NCBI RefSeq assembly: GCF_037975245.1
Contig: NC_092580.1
Span: forward strand, 6,176,501-6,240,500
DNA length: 64,000 nucleotides
Source: Apostichopus japonicus
Lineage: Eukaryota > Echinodermata > Holothuroidea > Aspidochirotida > Stichopodidae
Reading direction: 5' to 3'
Translations under genes and position numbers: made by a program
Part shown: positions 12,301 to 24,655 of the stretch, piece after piece
How the letters are laid out: each line of letters opens with the position of its first letter
Position numbering within the stretch: the stretch's first letter is position 1
The notes under the pieces: model-generated
Databases searched by the model: none
What the model was told of the DNA's origin: nothing
What the model saw: the letters and a program-made list of their open reading frames with translations, nothing else

Positions 12301-15300
12301 TCCTTAAAATTGATCTTTGTAGATTCCAGTCAGTAAGAATGTTTGACATTTACATCTTTAGATTGTTGCTATGTTTTAAGTGTCATATTTGATATGCTTC
12401 CTGTAGATATTTAATCAGAATGGAATGTTTGGAATTAAAAATATCTCTTTAAAAAAAGATAAGAAAAAAGAAAGGAAAGGACTCCTAGGGTGATGGCTGA
12501 ACTGATCTGCATGTTTTTGATTTTACCCAATGTGACAATTTAGTTAAAGCATCAATCAGTTTCACCAACCGCATGAATGATTTCTACATTTATCTGTAAG
12601 GCATGTGGCTTCAGACTAGCACCGGGTCCAAGCCAAACCCCCAGCAATTTCAAACCTGTGATTTATTATTTTCTATTAAAAGAAGCAGTCAAAATAATAA
12701 AGTACTGCTTTAAGTCTGTCATCATTGCAGCTTGAAAAAAAGACCTCCTTCAAACATGGAACTATTTATGAAGTCTAATCGACTGACGAATGATCTATTC
12801 CTGACTGAAATGATACGTAAATGATATCAGGATATCAAGCCAAATTGAAGATGGTGGATCTTACTGGTTAAACACGGCTCTTGTTGTTAGAAACAGCTGT
12901 AGACAATTAACCATTGCATTTGAAGCATTAGTAACATGGAATGCAGTGTAAGAATTAAAACACATGATCTTCTTGTCATGGAGGTGTATAAAGCAATCAC
13001 TCAAAAATGTTGTAATCTAATTCATCAGACAATCAAAAATATAATAAAGTCACCTGGACATTCCATTTATAATTAACTGAGTTCAACTCTGAACCTTTCA
13101 ATGTGCTATAGCAATGCATGTAAAAGAAATATGTAATTCTTCAGCATGTCTTTTGGTACCATCATCCCATTTCTGGCCTTACTCCAAAATTTGGTGAAAT
13201 GAATATCTTTTACAAAGAGCCCTGGGAGATTAAGATTGCACCTTTGTACTCTGTGATATGAAACATACATGATAAAGTATGTATTTGAGATAATCATAGC
13301 CTTAGGCACATATTGGGTGCACACAAAGTAATTTAGTATTCTTCTATCCTATGGGCCTGTGTGACTTATGAACTTCTGACCTTAATTTACAATTGTTCAT
13401 TAGGGATAACATGTCAGTGGAAGTTGAAGCCTGTGAGACAGAAGTTTGACAAACCTCTTGCAATAACCATGGACGGTAAAATCTGAGTCCATCTGTAATT
13501 ATTGGCCCTAGCACACTAACGGTTAATGCAACTGCTGGCCTTAGCCCACAAATGGTAGCCATAGAAATGACCTTATCACACTAGTGGTTGCCAGGTATAC
13601 TGGGGCTACTGACCATAGCAAAATTGTGGTAGCCATTTATAGCATGGCCTTAGTACACTAGGGATAGCCAGGCCTATAAGTCTTAGCACACTAATGGTAT
13701 AGCCACAGAAAATGACCTTATCACACCAAATGTAGCCATGGCTATTGACCTAAGTACACAAGTGGTAGCCAAAGTTATTGACATTAGCACACTGGTGGTA
13801 CTGTAGCCAGGGCTATACCTTAGCACACAAATGGAATCTATAACATGGCCTTATCTTACTAAAGGTTCGCATGGCTATTGACCTTAGTACACTAGTGGTA
13901 GCTATATAACGTGGCCTTAGAGTACTAATGCTAGTCAGGAAAATTGGCCTTAGTTCACTAATTAATGGCAGCCTGGGCAATTTACTTAAATAGCACTCTA
14001 ATGGTTAATGGCAGCCAGGCTATTGACCTTAGCTTACTGGTGCTAGCCTGAGCATGGCCGTAGTACACTAGTGGTCTGCACTGAGCAGTGAAATTGGACT
14101 CAGCACACTAATGGTTTCAAGACTTTATTGAACATAGCAGCCTAATGGTAGCATTAGCTATTAACCTTTGGACACTAGTAGTATCCATGTATATTCGCCT
14201 TAGCCCACTTATTGTTGCCAAGTCTACTGGACTTAACTAGCAAACTAAACTTATTGCCATAGCTATATTGCACAAACATCACAAATATTGCAGAAGTGTG
14301 TGGCTTTTTACCAAACTCTAATCTTTTCTGCTATGATGCAACGTTTATCTGGTTTGATGTCATAGTTACTGATAAACCTTGTTGACATTTGAAGTAATTG
14401 AGAGCCTTCCTGTTCCCACGGTCTTTAACTACATTTGTCCTGTTTTTGTATTTTTACAACTGTATATGAAATTATCATTGAGATGCTTTACATGAGATAA
14501 CATACACTACAGACCTGAGATCTAAACAGTCATGTAAAATAATCAAAACTTCGTTTTTCCACATATACCCACATGTGCAAATCTTTCATATTGTTACCAC
14601 TTCCGACAGTGATAATGAATTTTCCAGTCCTCTCTATGCTTGTTTAACTTATAAGTTTCACAACGTATATCCATGAGATTAGTTTGTTTGACATAGGGTG
14701 CCACACCAATACTAGATAAGTGGTTTAGTTCCCATTAAACTAATTATTTGGGTGTATACCAGCCACAACTAACTGACGTCACTGTTTCTCTTGCCAGTGG
14801 TTTACCAGTCGATCTACAGCGACCATTAATGTAAACCACATGACTGCTTCCTTAAACAGCATGATAAATATAAATTATTCCCACAGGGTGCCTGTTTAGA
14901 AATCCGTCAGGAAAAGTTTCAAGAGAAGGAATACTGCAGGTATTTGTCTATAATATCCTGTCCTGATACATTCAGCACAAATAAAGTTAATATTAAGCAT
15001 ATACATTTTACTTATAGCACAAAAAGTATTTAAACTAAATAGTTGAATAAATGAAATTTAGCCTGTTAAAGTTGGTAATGCATTCCACAATTGTTTATAT
15101 ATAGTTTAAATTTCACAAGTATATATCAACAGCCTAGGGACAAATTAATGAACCAACTGTTACACTTATCAATTATTTGTGACAGTTTTTTTTTCTGTAA
15201 CTTTCTTGCAAATGCAGGTATCCTTATTTGCATAGGTGAGAGACCACATTTTGATATTGAGTAAACAGTTTTCTCAGTTATCTTTCGATATAGACTTTGA

Positions 15301-15688
15301 ACATGTCAAGATGATCCATGCACTTGACTTTGACAGTTGATGTCCTGCAAAATTTGCCACAATCCTTGTATTGGTAGCACAAATTCTCTTATTTGTAGAA
15401 AACGGTCAACATTTGTTTAAAAAACGGTCAACATTTGTAAATAGGGAGTGATTAGATGCATAAGGCAGTGATAATGATGCTTTGAACATTTGTATAAAAG
15501 GGAGTGATTAAAAATAATGATTATGATTAAAACGAATAAATTGTTTTATAAGGAAGTTAACTGAACTTACCGTAATCTGCTGAGCAGAACTGTATATGTG
15601 GATGTGTTGGCTGGCAGGTACAACCCTCTGTCAATCTCGGCCTTAGGATAACTACCAGCAAGACCCTCAGCATCAAGTATTGCTTCAT
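6090..15688 (-). CDS. TIMP-like secreted metalloproteinase inhibitor, gene 1 (extended A-B loop)
   Basis: Five exons join as 15571-15688, 10892-11068, 9374-9547, 7674-7798 and 6090-6305 (minus strand; 810 nt, 269 residues). All introns are GT-AG, with phases 1, 1, 1, 0. Residues 1-22 form a signal peptide ending Thr-Glu-Gly. The mature chain starts Cys-Thr-Cys and continues to His-Pro...Phe-Cys-Ser-Ala-Asp, the TIMP signature in which Cys1 chelates the target protease zinc. Residues 40-50 resemble strand A. Residues about 52-104 are a Pro/Ser/Thr-rich extension of the A-B loop, some 46 residues longer than in genes 2 and 3. Strand B follows (Ile-Tyr-Thr-Val-Tyr), then Leu-Cys-Gly-Val, Tyr-Ile-Leu-Ser-Gly-Lys and Ile-Leu-Cys-Asp-Tyr. 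The C-terminal domain has eight cysteines and a Cys-Thr-Trp-Tyr motif. Vertebrate TIMPs are near 210-220 residues, so this one is long. Tensilin-like function in collagenous tissue is inference; TIMP family membership is secure. Confidence 0.9.
7674..7798 (-). CDS. Gene 1 exon 4: end of the N-domain
   Basis: The acceptor CTTTGTAG leads into Gly-Lys-Val-Val-Asp-Gly and Ile-Leu-Cys-Asp-Tyr-Ile. The Arg-Gln-Lys-Gln-Gly-Leu helix matches the TIMP Thr-Gln-Lys-Lys-Ser-Leu helix. The exon ends Gly-Cys-Gly-Asp-Cys-Asn in phase 0 with a GTAAGT donor. The two cysteines match the domain-boundary pair Cys124/Cys127. Confidence 0.9.
9374..9547 (-). CDS. Gene 1 exon 3: TIMP strands B to D
   Basis: The acceptor TTTCAACAG precedes Gly-Leu-Thr-Asp-Pro. 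The exon encodes Lys-Ile-Ile-Tyr-Thr-Val-Tyr-Ile-Glu-Lys-Ile-Tyr-Lys-Gly, then Gly-Leu-Cys-Gly-Val (the equivalent of Cys70 in TIMP-1), and ends at Arg-Tyr-Ile-Leu-Ser-Gly with a GTAAGT donor. This matches the family pattern Val-Cys-Gly...Tyr-Leu-Ile-Ala-Gly. Confidence 0.9.
10892..11068 (-). CDS. Gene 1 exon 2: strand A and A-B loop extension
   Basis: A CCCCTTCAG acceptor precedes it. It opens with Val-Val-Arg-Val-Lys-Val-Thr-Ser-Lys-Glu, very close to the Val-Val-Ile-Arg-Ala-Lys start of vertebrate TIMP strand A. It then runs into low-complexity sequence rich in Thr, Pro, Ser and Ala with no cysteine. It is phase 1 at both ends, so it could be skipped without breaking the frame. The donor is GTAAAA. 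Genes 2-4 have no intron between this segment and strand B. Confidence 0.87.
13490..14265. repeat. Degenerate minisatellite in intron 1 of gene 1
   Basis: A unit of roughly 35-40 bases, with core CCTTAGCACACTAATGGTAG followed by CCATGGCTATTGA-like sequence, repeats about 20 times with heavy divergence and indels. It lies wholly inside the 4.5-kb intron of gene 1. Confidence 0.75.
15571..15688 (-). CDS. Gene 1 exon 1: signal peptide and Cys-Thr-Cys N terminus
   Basis: The ATG is at 15688-15686. The exon encodes a hydrophobic leader (Leu-Arg-Val-Leu-Leu-Val-Val-Ile-Leu), then Cys-Thr-Cys and His-Pro-His-Ile-Gln-Phe-Cys. It ends in phase 1 before a GTAAGT donor. Untranslated 5' exons further upstream cannot be excluded. 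Confidence 0.88.
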
Positions 15689-18600
15689 TTTGAACTCTTC
15701 TTGAATTAACTTGCAGATGAAATATGATTAAACTACCTCACAGTTTTTAGAACCTTGCTTGCCTTGCTCTACCCCTTGATAATCTACAAGTTGATGATAC
15801 CTTTCAGTTCTCTGTGTACATGTCACAACTTCCCATACAGCAGGTTTCAGAGAATGCCTTCTAGTAAAAAGTGCACTATGTACAACTGTTGACCCAAAGA
15901 CACAACTCCACAGCAGCTACAAATGGTTTTGAGGTTTGTGATCAGTGCAGCAGCATTTTATAAGACCAGCTCTCACTCTCTCTTCCTGGTTCACTACTTC
16001 CGCCTCGCCTCACGCTGAGGTGCACAGATAGCATGCCCACAGTGACATCACTATCAGAAAGTTGAGAAAGGTCTCTGTACCACTGAGCTTTAGTTTCAGG
16101 AGCAATGTTTTTACCTTGCTGGGATGGCTGCTACATGTACTACATGTAGAAGAACTTTTGCCTTGTTTATGAAAGCAGCTGTGTATACAAAACAAGTTAT
16201 GTGTTATTGCTATGACTCATGCATAAGATCCTCCTGACAGTGTATGTTATGATCATATAATAAAAACATGGTAATTTCATCATACTAAGCTTACACCCTG
16301 TAGATCTGTAAACACTTTTACAAATATAGTTTTCATCATCATCCATATGGAATTTTTCTTGGGGGGGGGGCAAGGAAGGGGGAGAGTAGGGGTTACTTTG
16401 CATAGAAGTTTTTCAAGGATGACTTTCATTAGGTAAAAACATATTCATTGCATAAATGAACTTCAATATCAAGACAGTTGATTGCATGTATAAATTGAAA
16501 GTTTATTCTTAAGCAACAAAGAGAACTAGTAGCACCCATAGACCAGATTTTTATGAAAGGTTTTTTGTTTACTTCCTTGTGGTTAAATTTTTCCAGTATG
16601 TCAGATGCAATATTTGTGCAAATCTGTAAATTATGATGCCCAGAAATGTACTAGTCAGCACCATATTTTTTTGCAACTACTGCATTCAATGGTTTATCTG
16701 CTGTGAAATTGTGCAAAATTTGCTTAATTGCTATTTAATTGCTATTTGCTATTTAATTGTTAGCTTCAATGAAACATGTTACAAACCTAAAGTGGCTAAT
16801 GGAAAGAAAAGCTTTATATTGGTAATGATCAAGTTGCACTGAAAGTCATTAATGTTTGGAGGACCACCCTTACCATTTTGATGGACCATCTTGCACATAC
16901 ACAAGATATTTTATGTGAAATAAGTCATCCATTATAGAGGACATCTGTTCCCAAACCTAGCATGTCGCTTGTCACGTAAATATCATAGGCTTAATATGGA
17001 AGGCTGGTCATGACCAGTCACTGTGTCCAACTGTCCATAATTGAAGTTGCAGGTGCATGTGATGAATGATGGAAGAGCCAGTTTTGGAGAATCAACAATA
17101 TTTTTGAACTTTACAACTAATTTAATTTGGAAGAAAAGGTATAAACCTTTGATAACTAGCTTTAAAAGCATGACGATAAGGAGGACAAAAGGAGGAGGAA
17201 ATCGGGAGCATAATTAAAAAGGCTAAAATAATAATAAATCAATAGTTGTAATCTGTTTATATAGCCTCTGCTTGGAATTAATCTTTGCCATCTGTCAAAT
17301 GTGGAAAACAATACATAAACAAGGTTTGCTTTAATATGTTTAGTCAAATGGGACACACTTTAGTTTGTGGAATGTATTGGAATGACAATCCCACATCTGC
17401 TTAACTTTGGTTTGTTACTTTTCTTCAGCTGACTGCTTCCCAAACCCCTCCCCCTCCAAACACAGAAAGGTAAAAAGGAACCTGTTCATTGAATAAAAAC
17501 TAGAAAACGGGTAGATTAATTATCAGCGATGTACACATTTAGACACATCTTATTTCTCATATAGCAATGGGTATGGAGATTTGAACTACAAATGTCATGG
17601 TATGGCAGGCCATCGGAAGTTGAAGGACTTCAGCAAGTTCTGGACCATCATGATACTTTTGTATCACCAGTACCTAAGTACCTAAACATATTGACTTATG
17701 ACACTTGTGAAAGCAAATACGGTGGGAATATTGTTATGAAGTTATGTTTCCAACCCCCACTTGGAATATGATAACATAAACAGAAGAAAGTAATAGGAAG
17801 TTGAAGAGAGATTCTTCTTTAAGATATATCAAGGAGCAATGGATTATCCTATTCTTCATTGGTTGATCTTTGACATCAAGTGTGGGTGGTTACTTTCCTT
17901 TGCAAGAAATCAAAGTTTTACTTTTTGTCAATTCACTCAGGATGTAAAGATATGCATTCAGCCTATTTAAGCTCCATACTCTTGAAATCCTTGGCCTGAT
18001 TATGAATAATTTGTTTTGGTAATTTCATAAAAAATGGGATTAAAATCTAGAGGTTATCCAACCCGGAACCTATAACAAACCAGGTATTAGATCCCAGTTT
18101 GATATCATTTAGCTGAAAATTATTCAAAGGTTAATCTTATTCATTCGAAATGTTAGAGATGAAATGTGCTGTTTATGACCTTTTCAATCGTTTATTCTTA
18201 CCACTGGCTCACAAATTAAAGAAATTGTTGCTAATTTATTTGCCATTTTGTGATGTCTTTTACTTTACTGCTAAAAATAATCTTAACTATGACAAGCTGT
18301 TTTTTTTATTGCGTCTTTCCATGCAAAATGATGTCGAAGTTTCTAACTTGTGTAAAAGTAAGTTGGCCTGACGTTTCGATCCTAGCAGGATCTTCTTCAG
18401 AAGCCAAATGACAAGTAACAGTAATAGAAGGGACAAAAACATGCACAGAATACAGACAGGTTAATGAGCATAGTGAACACAAAGATATAGATGTAAGGGA
18501 TTAGTAGACAAGGGATGGAGAGAAGTTTCTAACTTGTCTTGTGTTTCTATTGGTTCTGCTTGAGTATGTGAATAAATGTGCTAAAAGGCTAGTATTCCTG

Positions 18601-20650
18601 CCCTTTGTACCTCATTATTTCCTTTGGGATGGACTAGAAGACATTGATAGGTTAGGATTCTGTATCATGGCCTAGTCAATAAATCTTTCCTGATTGAATA
18701 AGTGATTTAAAATGACCTGATGCCTGAACTAACAAATTGGAATCAAACTGGAAATTGAAATCACAGCATGGCATTAATAATTTGTATAATACTGGTCAAC
18801 CTTTGAGTTAATTTTACCAAATAAGCAATGATTTCCCATGCCATTATTATCTCGAATCTTGAAAGAAGAAGTTACATTCATCAGAAATTTAACATGTCAG
18901 AATAAGTTCCATCTTGCAGTGTGGATTTAATGATCAAGGGACGAGGAAAGACTACAGAACCTTTGAGAAAGAATTTAGAATTTAGAAAAATTCTTGAAAT
19001 ATTCTGATAAGATGAAAAGATCTTTTACATGAAGTGGTAATTTTGGATAAGACAAAATACTGAAGTTCCATTAAAAAGGCCTGTTAGCAAAAAAAAAAAT
19101 AAATTTCATTTCAAATGATGAGGAAAATTTGAACATTTTAAAAATTTATGGTATGTGCTTTTAACAATTGTGACTTAAAACAAATAAAACAAAGTATCCT
19201 AGCCATGAAATGAACCAGACTGGAGTTGAAAACTTTTTCTCTGTCATGGTCATATCATGGAAAATCTAGGAGGGATTCTTATTTCTGATCAAATTCAATC
19301 TTATTTTCATTAGTAACACTCAGATGGTTTGGTTCTTGAAGAATACATTTGAACAGTAAGTTGAACAACTTTTGATATGGTTGCAGTCTGGATTCATCTT
19401 GTCAATCTGATCAACATTAAAATTTAATTTGAAAGGCTATTCTTTATCACAGCATGTACATTTGATCCACAGGGGTACATTTATGGGAGTGTAGCTAGGC
19501 TGTTTAAATATTTCTTTGGTAGAGCACTGCCCTACTAATTGAATCAAGTTTGTGGTAAAATATCCCTGGGTCTATTACTAAGAAATAGTGGGAGCTTGAT
19601 GAAAACTCATTAAGACAACATGAGGTTTGTGTTATCTTAATGTTATAAATGTGTACTTACATAATACACTGAATGACATTTGGCAAGTAATAGAGGGTAG
19701 GTTAAAGGGCATGGAGTTCATCCCTATTGAACTAAATGGTTTGTAACTTTGAGAGAAGGCCATCAGTTGTAGCCATGTCCATGTGCCCCTAGACTGAGGT
19801 GATGTACAACTAGTTTGAATGGTGAGAATAACATAGTTATAAGCTACACCCCAATGCAAGAATTGTCACGTTTTATTTAGAAATTGGGTACTGCCTCCAG
19901 CTCCCCCCCCCCCCCCCGCACCACATCCTATGCACCAGAAAAGCATTGGGGACTCTAAAAATAAAGTCTTGCTGCACCCAATACTGAATTTTCATGTTTA
20001 CTTCCTGTTCATGTTCATGTCAGTTAAATGGTGGGCATGTTCAGGTTTAGAATGAAGTTCTGACACCCTCCAAACAAATACATAAATCACATATTCACTT
20101 TATAGCCAATTTCATTCTTTTCCTCTTTTACTGGGTTCTGCTAAGTCCTTCCTTCTTTCTGAGAACAGTGTAGGTAAGCAACTGACCAATGAAAGATTTA
20201 TGGTGCATCTGTGCTATATTTCATAACAAACATGGTGGTGGTGTGGAATGCCAGGTTCATCTGTACCACTCTCTTTACCACTTTTATGTGACCTTATAAA
20301 AATATTGATCTCTGGCTTCTTCCTTCCCTCTGGGCATCTGCTGAGGTTAAAAATCCTTTGACATCATCAATGATGTCATAAGTTTTTGAAATTTCCTAAT
20401 ATGGAAGTAATAGTTTTCACAGTAGGCCAAGAATTTTATGCTGTTCCACTTCTGTGATGTCTGTCTCATGGTGTCTTGGTTTATATTTACTAGAGTGTAT
20501 AGTTATCTATTTCTTTAAGCCACTTTTAGCCATGAAATTGTTGAGGTCATTTTTTAAAAAATATAATGATAGTAGTCTAGTGTCTTACCAATAAAGTCTC
20601 CTTTACACTTGATGGCCTGTTCACTGATCGATGAGGATAACTTCCTTGTT
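15689..20650. other. Intergenic DNA upstream of gene 1, no gene recognised
   Basis: AT-rich sequence with only short frames. It contains the hairpin motif at 18370-18400 and homopolymer runs (G-run near 16365, C-run near 19905). The gene 1 promoter should lie near the right of 15689, but no element can be named. Confidence 0.4.
18370..18400 (-). repeat. Short hairpin motif with hammerhead-like core, probable transposon fragment
   Basis: On the minus strand the motif runs CTGAAGAA, GATCC, TGCTA, GGATC, GAAACGTC. The five-base arms GATCC/GGATC are perfect. CTGANGA plus stem plus GAAAC is the hammerhead ribozyme core order, but one extra A precedes the stem and no stem I or III was found. Similar motifs occur in invertebrate interspersed repeats. 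Confidence 0.35.
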
Positions 20651-20654
20651 TTCT

Positions 20655-20790
20655 GATGTCGTGGTAATTTCTGTTTCATGAACACTGAGATATAGGCAAG
20701 AATCTATATAACTATTTCATCTTTATTCTGAAGATTGTTTCAGTCTGCATGTTTGTATTTCTTTTTTCCCTGCAGAATATCTATTTTTTT
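20655..20790 (+). repeat. Dispersed copy of the sequence targeted by the hAT element (empty site)
   Basis: Shares TTCATGAACACTGAGATATA and the following 100 or so bases with 23040-23101 plus 24361-24415, but runs straight through TTCTGAAG with no insertion. Confidence 0.7.
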
Positions 20791-22912
20791 TTGTATATTT
20801 TTTTTAAACATATGTACACATCTAAAGATGAAAAGTACAGGAGAGTAAGTTACATATTCTGGCTCTCTTCACTTGTTTCAATTATTATTATTTTGACAGG
20901 AAGCATCCAGTTTTGATAGTAATTAAGTGTTCCTTTACCTACCTGTTACTGCCAAAGTCATTGTCCTGCATTTACTGGAAACTTTATACAAAACCAAAGC
21001 TGTACGGAAATTCCATATGCTAATATTTTGTGGTGATATTGTTACCTGTAGGGGTTTCTATTGGTTACAATCAACAAAAATATGAAGTACAAAACAAAAA
21101 AGAGAAATAAGACAAGATAAGAGAAAGAAAACAAGAAGGGATTTGCTTTGGCCGATATGTCATTCACCCAACGATAAAACCAAGAAGTGGTCACCATATT
21201 GCACCCACTGTCTGAGAAGCTGTAATTTGGTCTTCAAAGCCAGCTTATCTACAATATCTTGCCTTTAAGCAAAATGAAAGATTAACACATTCCTTTTGAA
21301 TTCATTGGGTGTTATGTAGTATGATATGCAGAGTGGGGTTAGTAGAGGAAGAGCGGTACAGTTATCACTCACTTTGAGGGTTCATCTTTGAAGAAAAGCT
21401 CATTTGATGACCATTAGATGATGACCCCTAATAGCCTCACCTACAAAGATCCAATGTAATTATAGAACCAGTCTTTGGGCTCTCACATGGCCCCCATATA
21501 CCCCCCATCATTGTGTTCCCTCTAATTCCTCTCCACCCCTCTTTTTTTCACATTCATTGCTCCTTCCCTCCATTCTGTCACCCCTCTCCTAAACTCTCAC
21601 CCACTTCCATTTTATTTTAGCATTCTGTTATCCAGCATCTGTGTGCATGCTCTGATCAGGCAGGCTAATGTTGTTTCATTGCTTGAATTTCCATGCTTCA
21701 ATGATCAGGTGTAAAGAACATTGGGCTGCCCTTGACTTGTCTGTATTATTTCCCATAGTTACACTTTTTGGCACAATTTTTCTACTAATCTTTAGTAAGC
21801 ATTTGCCTGTCCAGTGCTTGTGCTAATCCTTTGAACCTGCAACACATGTACGTGTTGTAAAACTGGATTTCCGTATCCTTTTAAGTACATCAGGTGTAAA
21901 CAATATCCTGCTCTTCACTTGTCTAAGTCATATCCAGTAGTTACAAGTGTCAGTAATAAAAATAGGAAGTAAAACTCCCCATCTAAAACCTTATCTAGTT
22001 ACCACCTAGAAATCAGGACAAACTTGTACTTAACTATTGGGATTCACCGGAATCTGGTTTCATGGAAGCTCAGTGGGAATTTCCTGTTTTGAGATCGACA
22101 TGTACTACGTACTGAAAGTTACGTAATGGTGCTGACGGAATGGTCATTCCCACATAGACCATAGTAACTATGGGCCAACAATGTAATACGATTTCTTCAA
22201 ATTCAAAACTGCTAAAGAAAGTTTTGCATGGCAACATATCAATACTGCACTTATAATTTAGCCTAGTTTGATTACTTAAAGGTGATTAGTTTTCTGAAAT
22301 TTATACTTTTCATTGGAATTTACAATGCACTAATGCTACTGTACATTGAGAAAATTGCAACGATCAAGTACAATATGCTTTACCATATAATACAATTTAT
22401 TCCTATAATTTTTAAAGAAACCTTGTGTATTTCTGTGTCTAGGATTATTTAATTATGTGTTACCTAACAGCACTCTGGTATATCTTCTGACCACAGCCTA
22501 ATTATCTGAATCATTTCCTGACAAAAAAACAAGGCTTTACTAGATCCTCAATGCAAATTAGACAGGCTGGTAACTAGGTTATCTCAATGGCATGACAATC
22601 AGGAAGCATTTAACCCTAAACTTAATGATATAACCCAACAGTAGGCTCTAAACTTGGTAGTATGGCCAATATGGCCTAATGGCACCGCAGCTCTTCCCCA
22701 GCCCCCTCCTTCTTGCCCATCCCAGGTTTAACTGGTTCTACAGTCATCATAATTCCATTAAGATGCATCAACAGTCAAAGGTTCCCAAGCATAAATACCA
22801 CTACCCTCATCGGTAGCTCAAACGCTTAGCCAATACTTATTTCTTTCTGTCTAAGAAAGTTTATAAACTACCCATTGCTTATGAATATTCCACTAGCCTC
22901 TACAGTATCTCA
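20791..22912. other. Intergenic DNA, nothing recognised
   Basis: AT-rich, with T-rich tracts near 20760-20810 and short frames only. No RNA gene or protein motif seen. Confidence 0.4.
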
Positions 22913-23101
22913 CTGCATGCTAATAAGTAATGAAATCAGTATTCTATGGAGACAATTGGAAATAATGCATACCTCATGGTAAGAAAGTTGTGTTAATGAA
23001 GGCGATATGTAACAATTAAAACTACAATTTAGCGGTTATTTCTGTTTCATGAACACTGAGATATTAGGCAATAATCTACCTATTTCATCTTTATTCTGAA
23101 G
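22913..23101 (+). repeat. Local direct repeat, copy 1 (interrupted by hAT element)
   Basis: Begins CTGCATGCTAATAAGTAATG and is repeated from 24420 as CTGCATGCTGATAAGTAATG with few changes. A third, partial copy follows from 24591. Confidence 0.75.
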
Positions 23102-24352
23102 CATGGGCGGCGATCATGGGGGGGACGGGGGACATGTCCCCCCCAATATTTTTGTTGGGGGGGATATAGTATCTAATATCCCCCCCAATATTTGGTGGCA
23201 TAGTTTTTTTTTAAGCATATGTTTTGTATATTTTTATGATATCGCTAGTAATTTCAAAATAGAAAATGCTTAGATGCAACTTAAAAGGCCTGGGAAGTGC
23301 CATTTCCAGCAATCTGGGAGGCATTTTCGGCCAAAATTTTCTTTTGCGCTTCGCGCCAACTTATGGTGGTGCTACGCTTAGATAGTCTGGGTACAAGCTT
23401 TGCCCCTCCCTTGGCAAATTCCTCACAAGGCGCCTGTTTAACCGTGTCACAATTTGTTACTATATATGACCGAAAGTAGTTTTTACTTTTTTTTCGAAAT
23501 GAATAGCTAGACGGACCGCATCCGTAATGAAATTTGGTTGGAATCTTGTGTATGAGTGTAAGTACGTACAATCATACATATGATCCACATCGATATGGGT
23601 TCACTGGGTTTCCATTTGGCCTGTTTCCTACAAGATTTCTAACCGCAGGTGCTTAGCCAAGGGAGGTGGGGGGGGGTGAAGGGTGGAGACCGCCTTCCCC
23701 CTCGAGCATATTTTTTTTGGATTTTCTATGATATCGAAGTTTTATAGAAGCCGTTATAAGAGGTTTCAATATTTTAACACCAATAATTTAACTGTGTCTG
23801 AATTTTCGAAAATTCTTTGAACAACATTCTTCATCATACTTCCCTCTACTCGTGCAATTTTGACCGGTCTGTTAGGGGTTGAGGGGGGTTTTCTATATTG
23901 GTTGTCCATAGATGAAATTTTGTGCAACATTATGGGTATGTTTTGAAGTGAATTTATTATTCAAATTCTGAACAAATAATGGGCTTAAAACCTTGAAAAG
24001 TGGGGCTGACGGGTATTAAGGGGCGTTACGTAGAATTACCTACAAAAGCAATGATCCACAGGAGATGCAATGAGGTCGAACATGATGTGTGACTGGTGAC
24101 AATCTTGAAAAAAGGTATGATGAATGAAGAAAAAAATCTATTAGGTAAAACTTGGTTCTCAGGCAAAAGTGTACATCTGGTTGGTCATTTTCAAGCCCGA
24201 GAAGTGCCATTTCCAGTGATCTGGGGGGCTATCAAAACCAAAAATTTTCTTGTATGCTGCGCGCCAACCAATGGTGGCGCTCCGCTTTTATAGTAATTCG
24301 CCTGCATCCAAGCAAATGCCCCCCCAATATTTGAAACAGATCGCCGCCCCTG
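23102..24352. mobile_element. Non-autonomous hAT-like DNA transposon
   Basis: The ends are CATGGGCGGCGATC and the inverse of CAGGGGCGGCGATC. They are flanked by an identical 8-bp duplication TTCTGAAG at 23094-23101 and 24353-24360. Eight-base duplications and CAGGGGCGG-type ends are typical of hAT elements. The paralogous stretch at 20655-20790 shows the uninterrupted target. No transposase frame is visible. Two related internal segments of about 120 bases (from 23290 and from 24197, both with AAGTGCCATTTCCAG) and long G/C runs suggest a composite interior. Confidence 0.82.
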
Positions 24353-24419
24353 TTCTGAAGAGTGTTTAAGTCTACATGTTTGTATTTCTTTTTTTCCCAC
24401 CAGCAGAATATCTCTATTT

Positions 24420-24655
24420 CTGCATGCTGATAAGTAATGAAATCAGTATTCTATGGCGACAATTGGAAATAATGCATACCTCATGGTGAGAAAGTTGTGT
24501 TAATGAAGGAGATATGTAACAATTAAAACTAAAATATAGCGGTTATTTCTGTTTCATGAACACTGAGATATTAGGCAATAATCTACCTATCTATGGAGAC
24601 AATTGGAAATGAAAGTGATATGTTACAATTAAAACTAAAATTTAGAGTTATAAAC
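24420..24655 (+). repeat. Local direct repeat, copies 2 and 3 (partial)
   Basis: 24420-24590 repeats 22913-23090. 24591-24655 restarts at CTATGGAGACAATTGGAAAT and covers only part of the unit. Confidence 0.7.
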
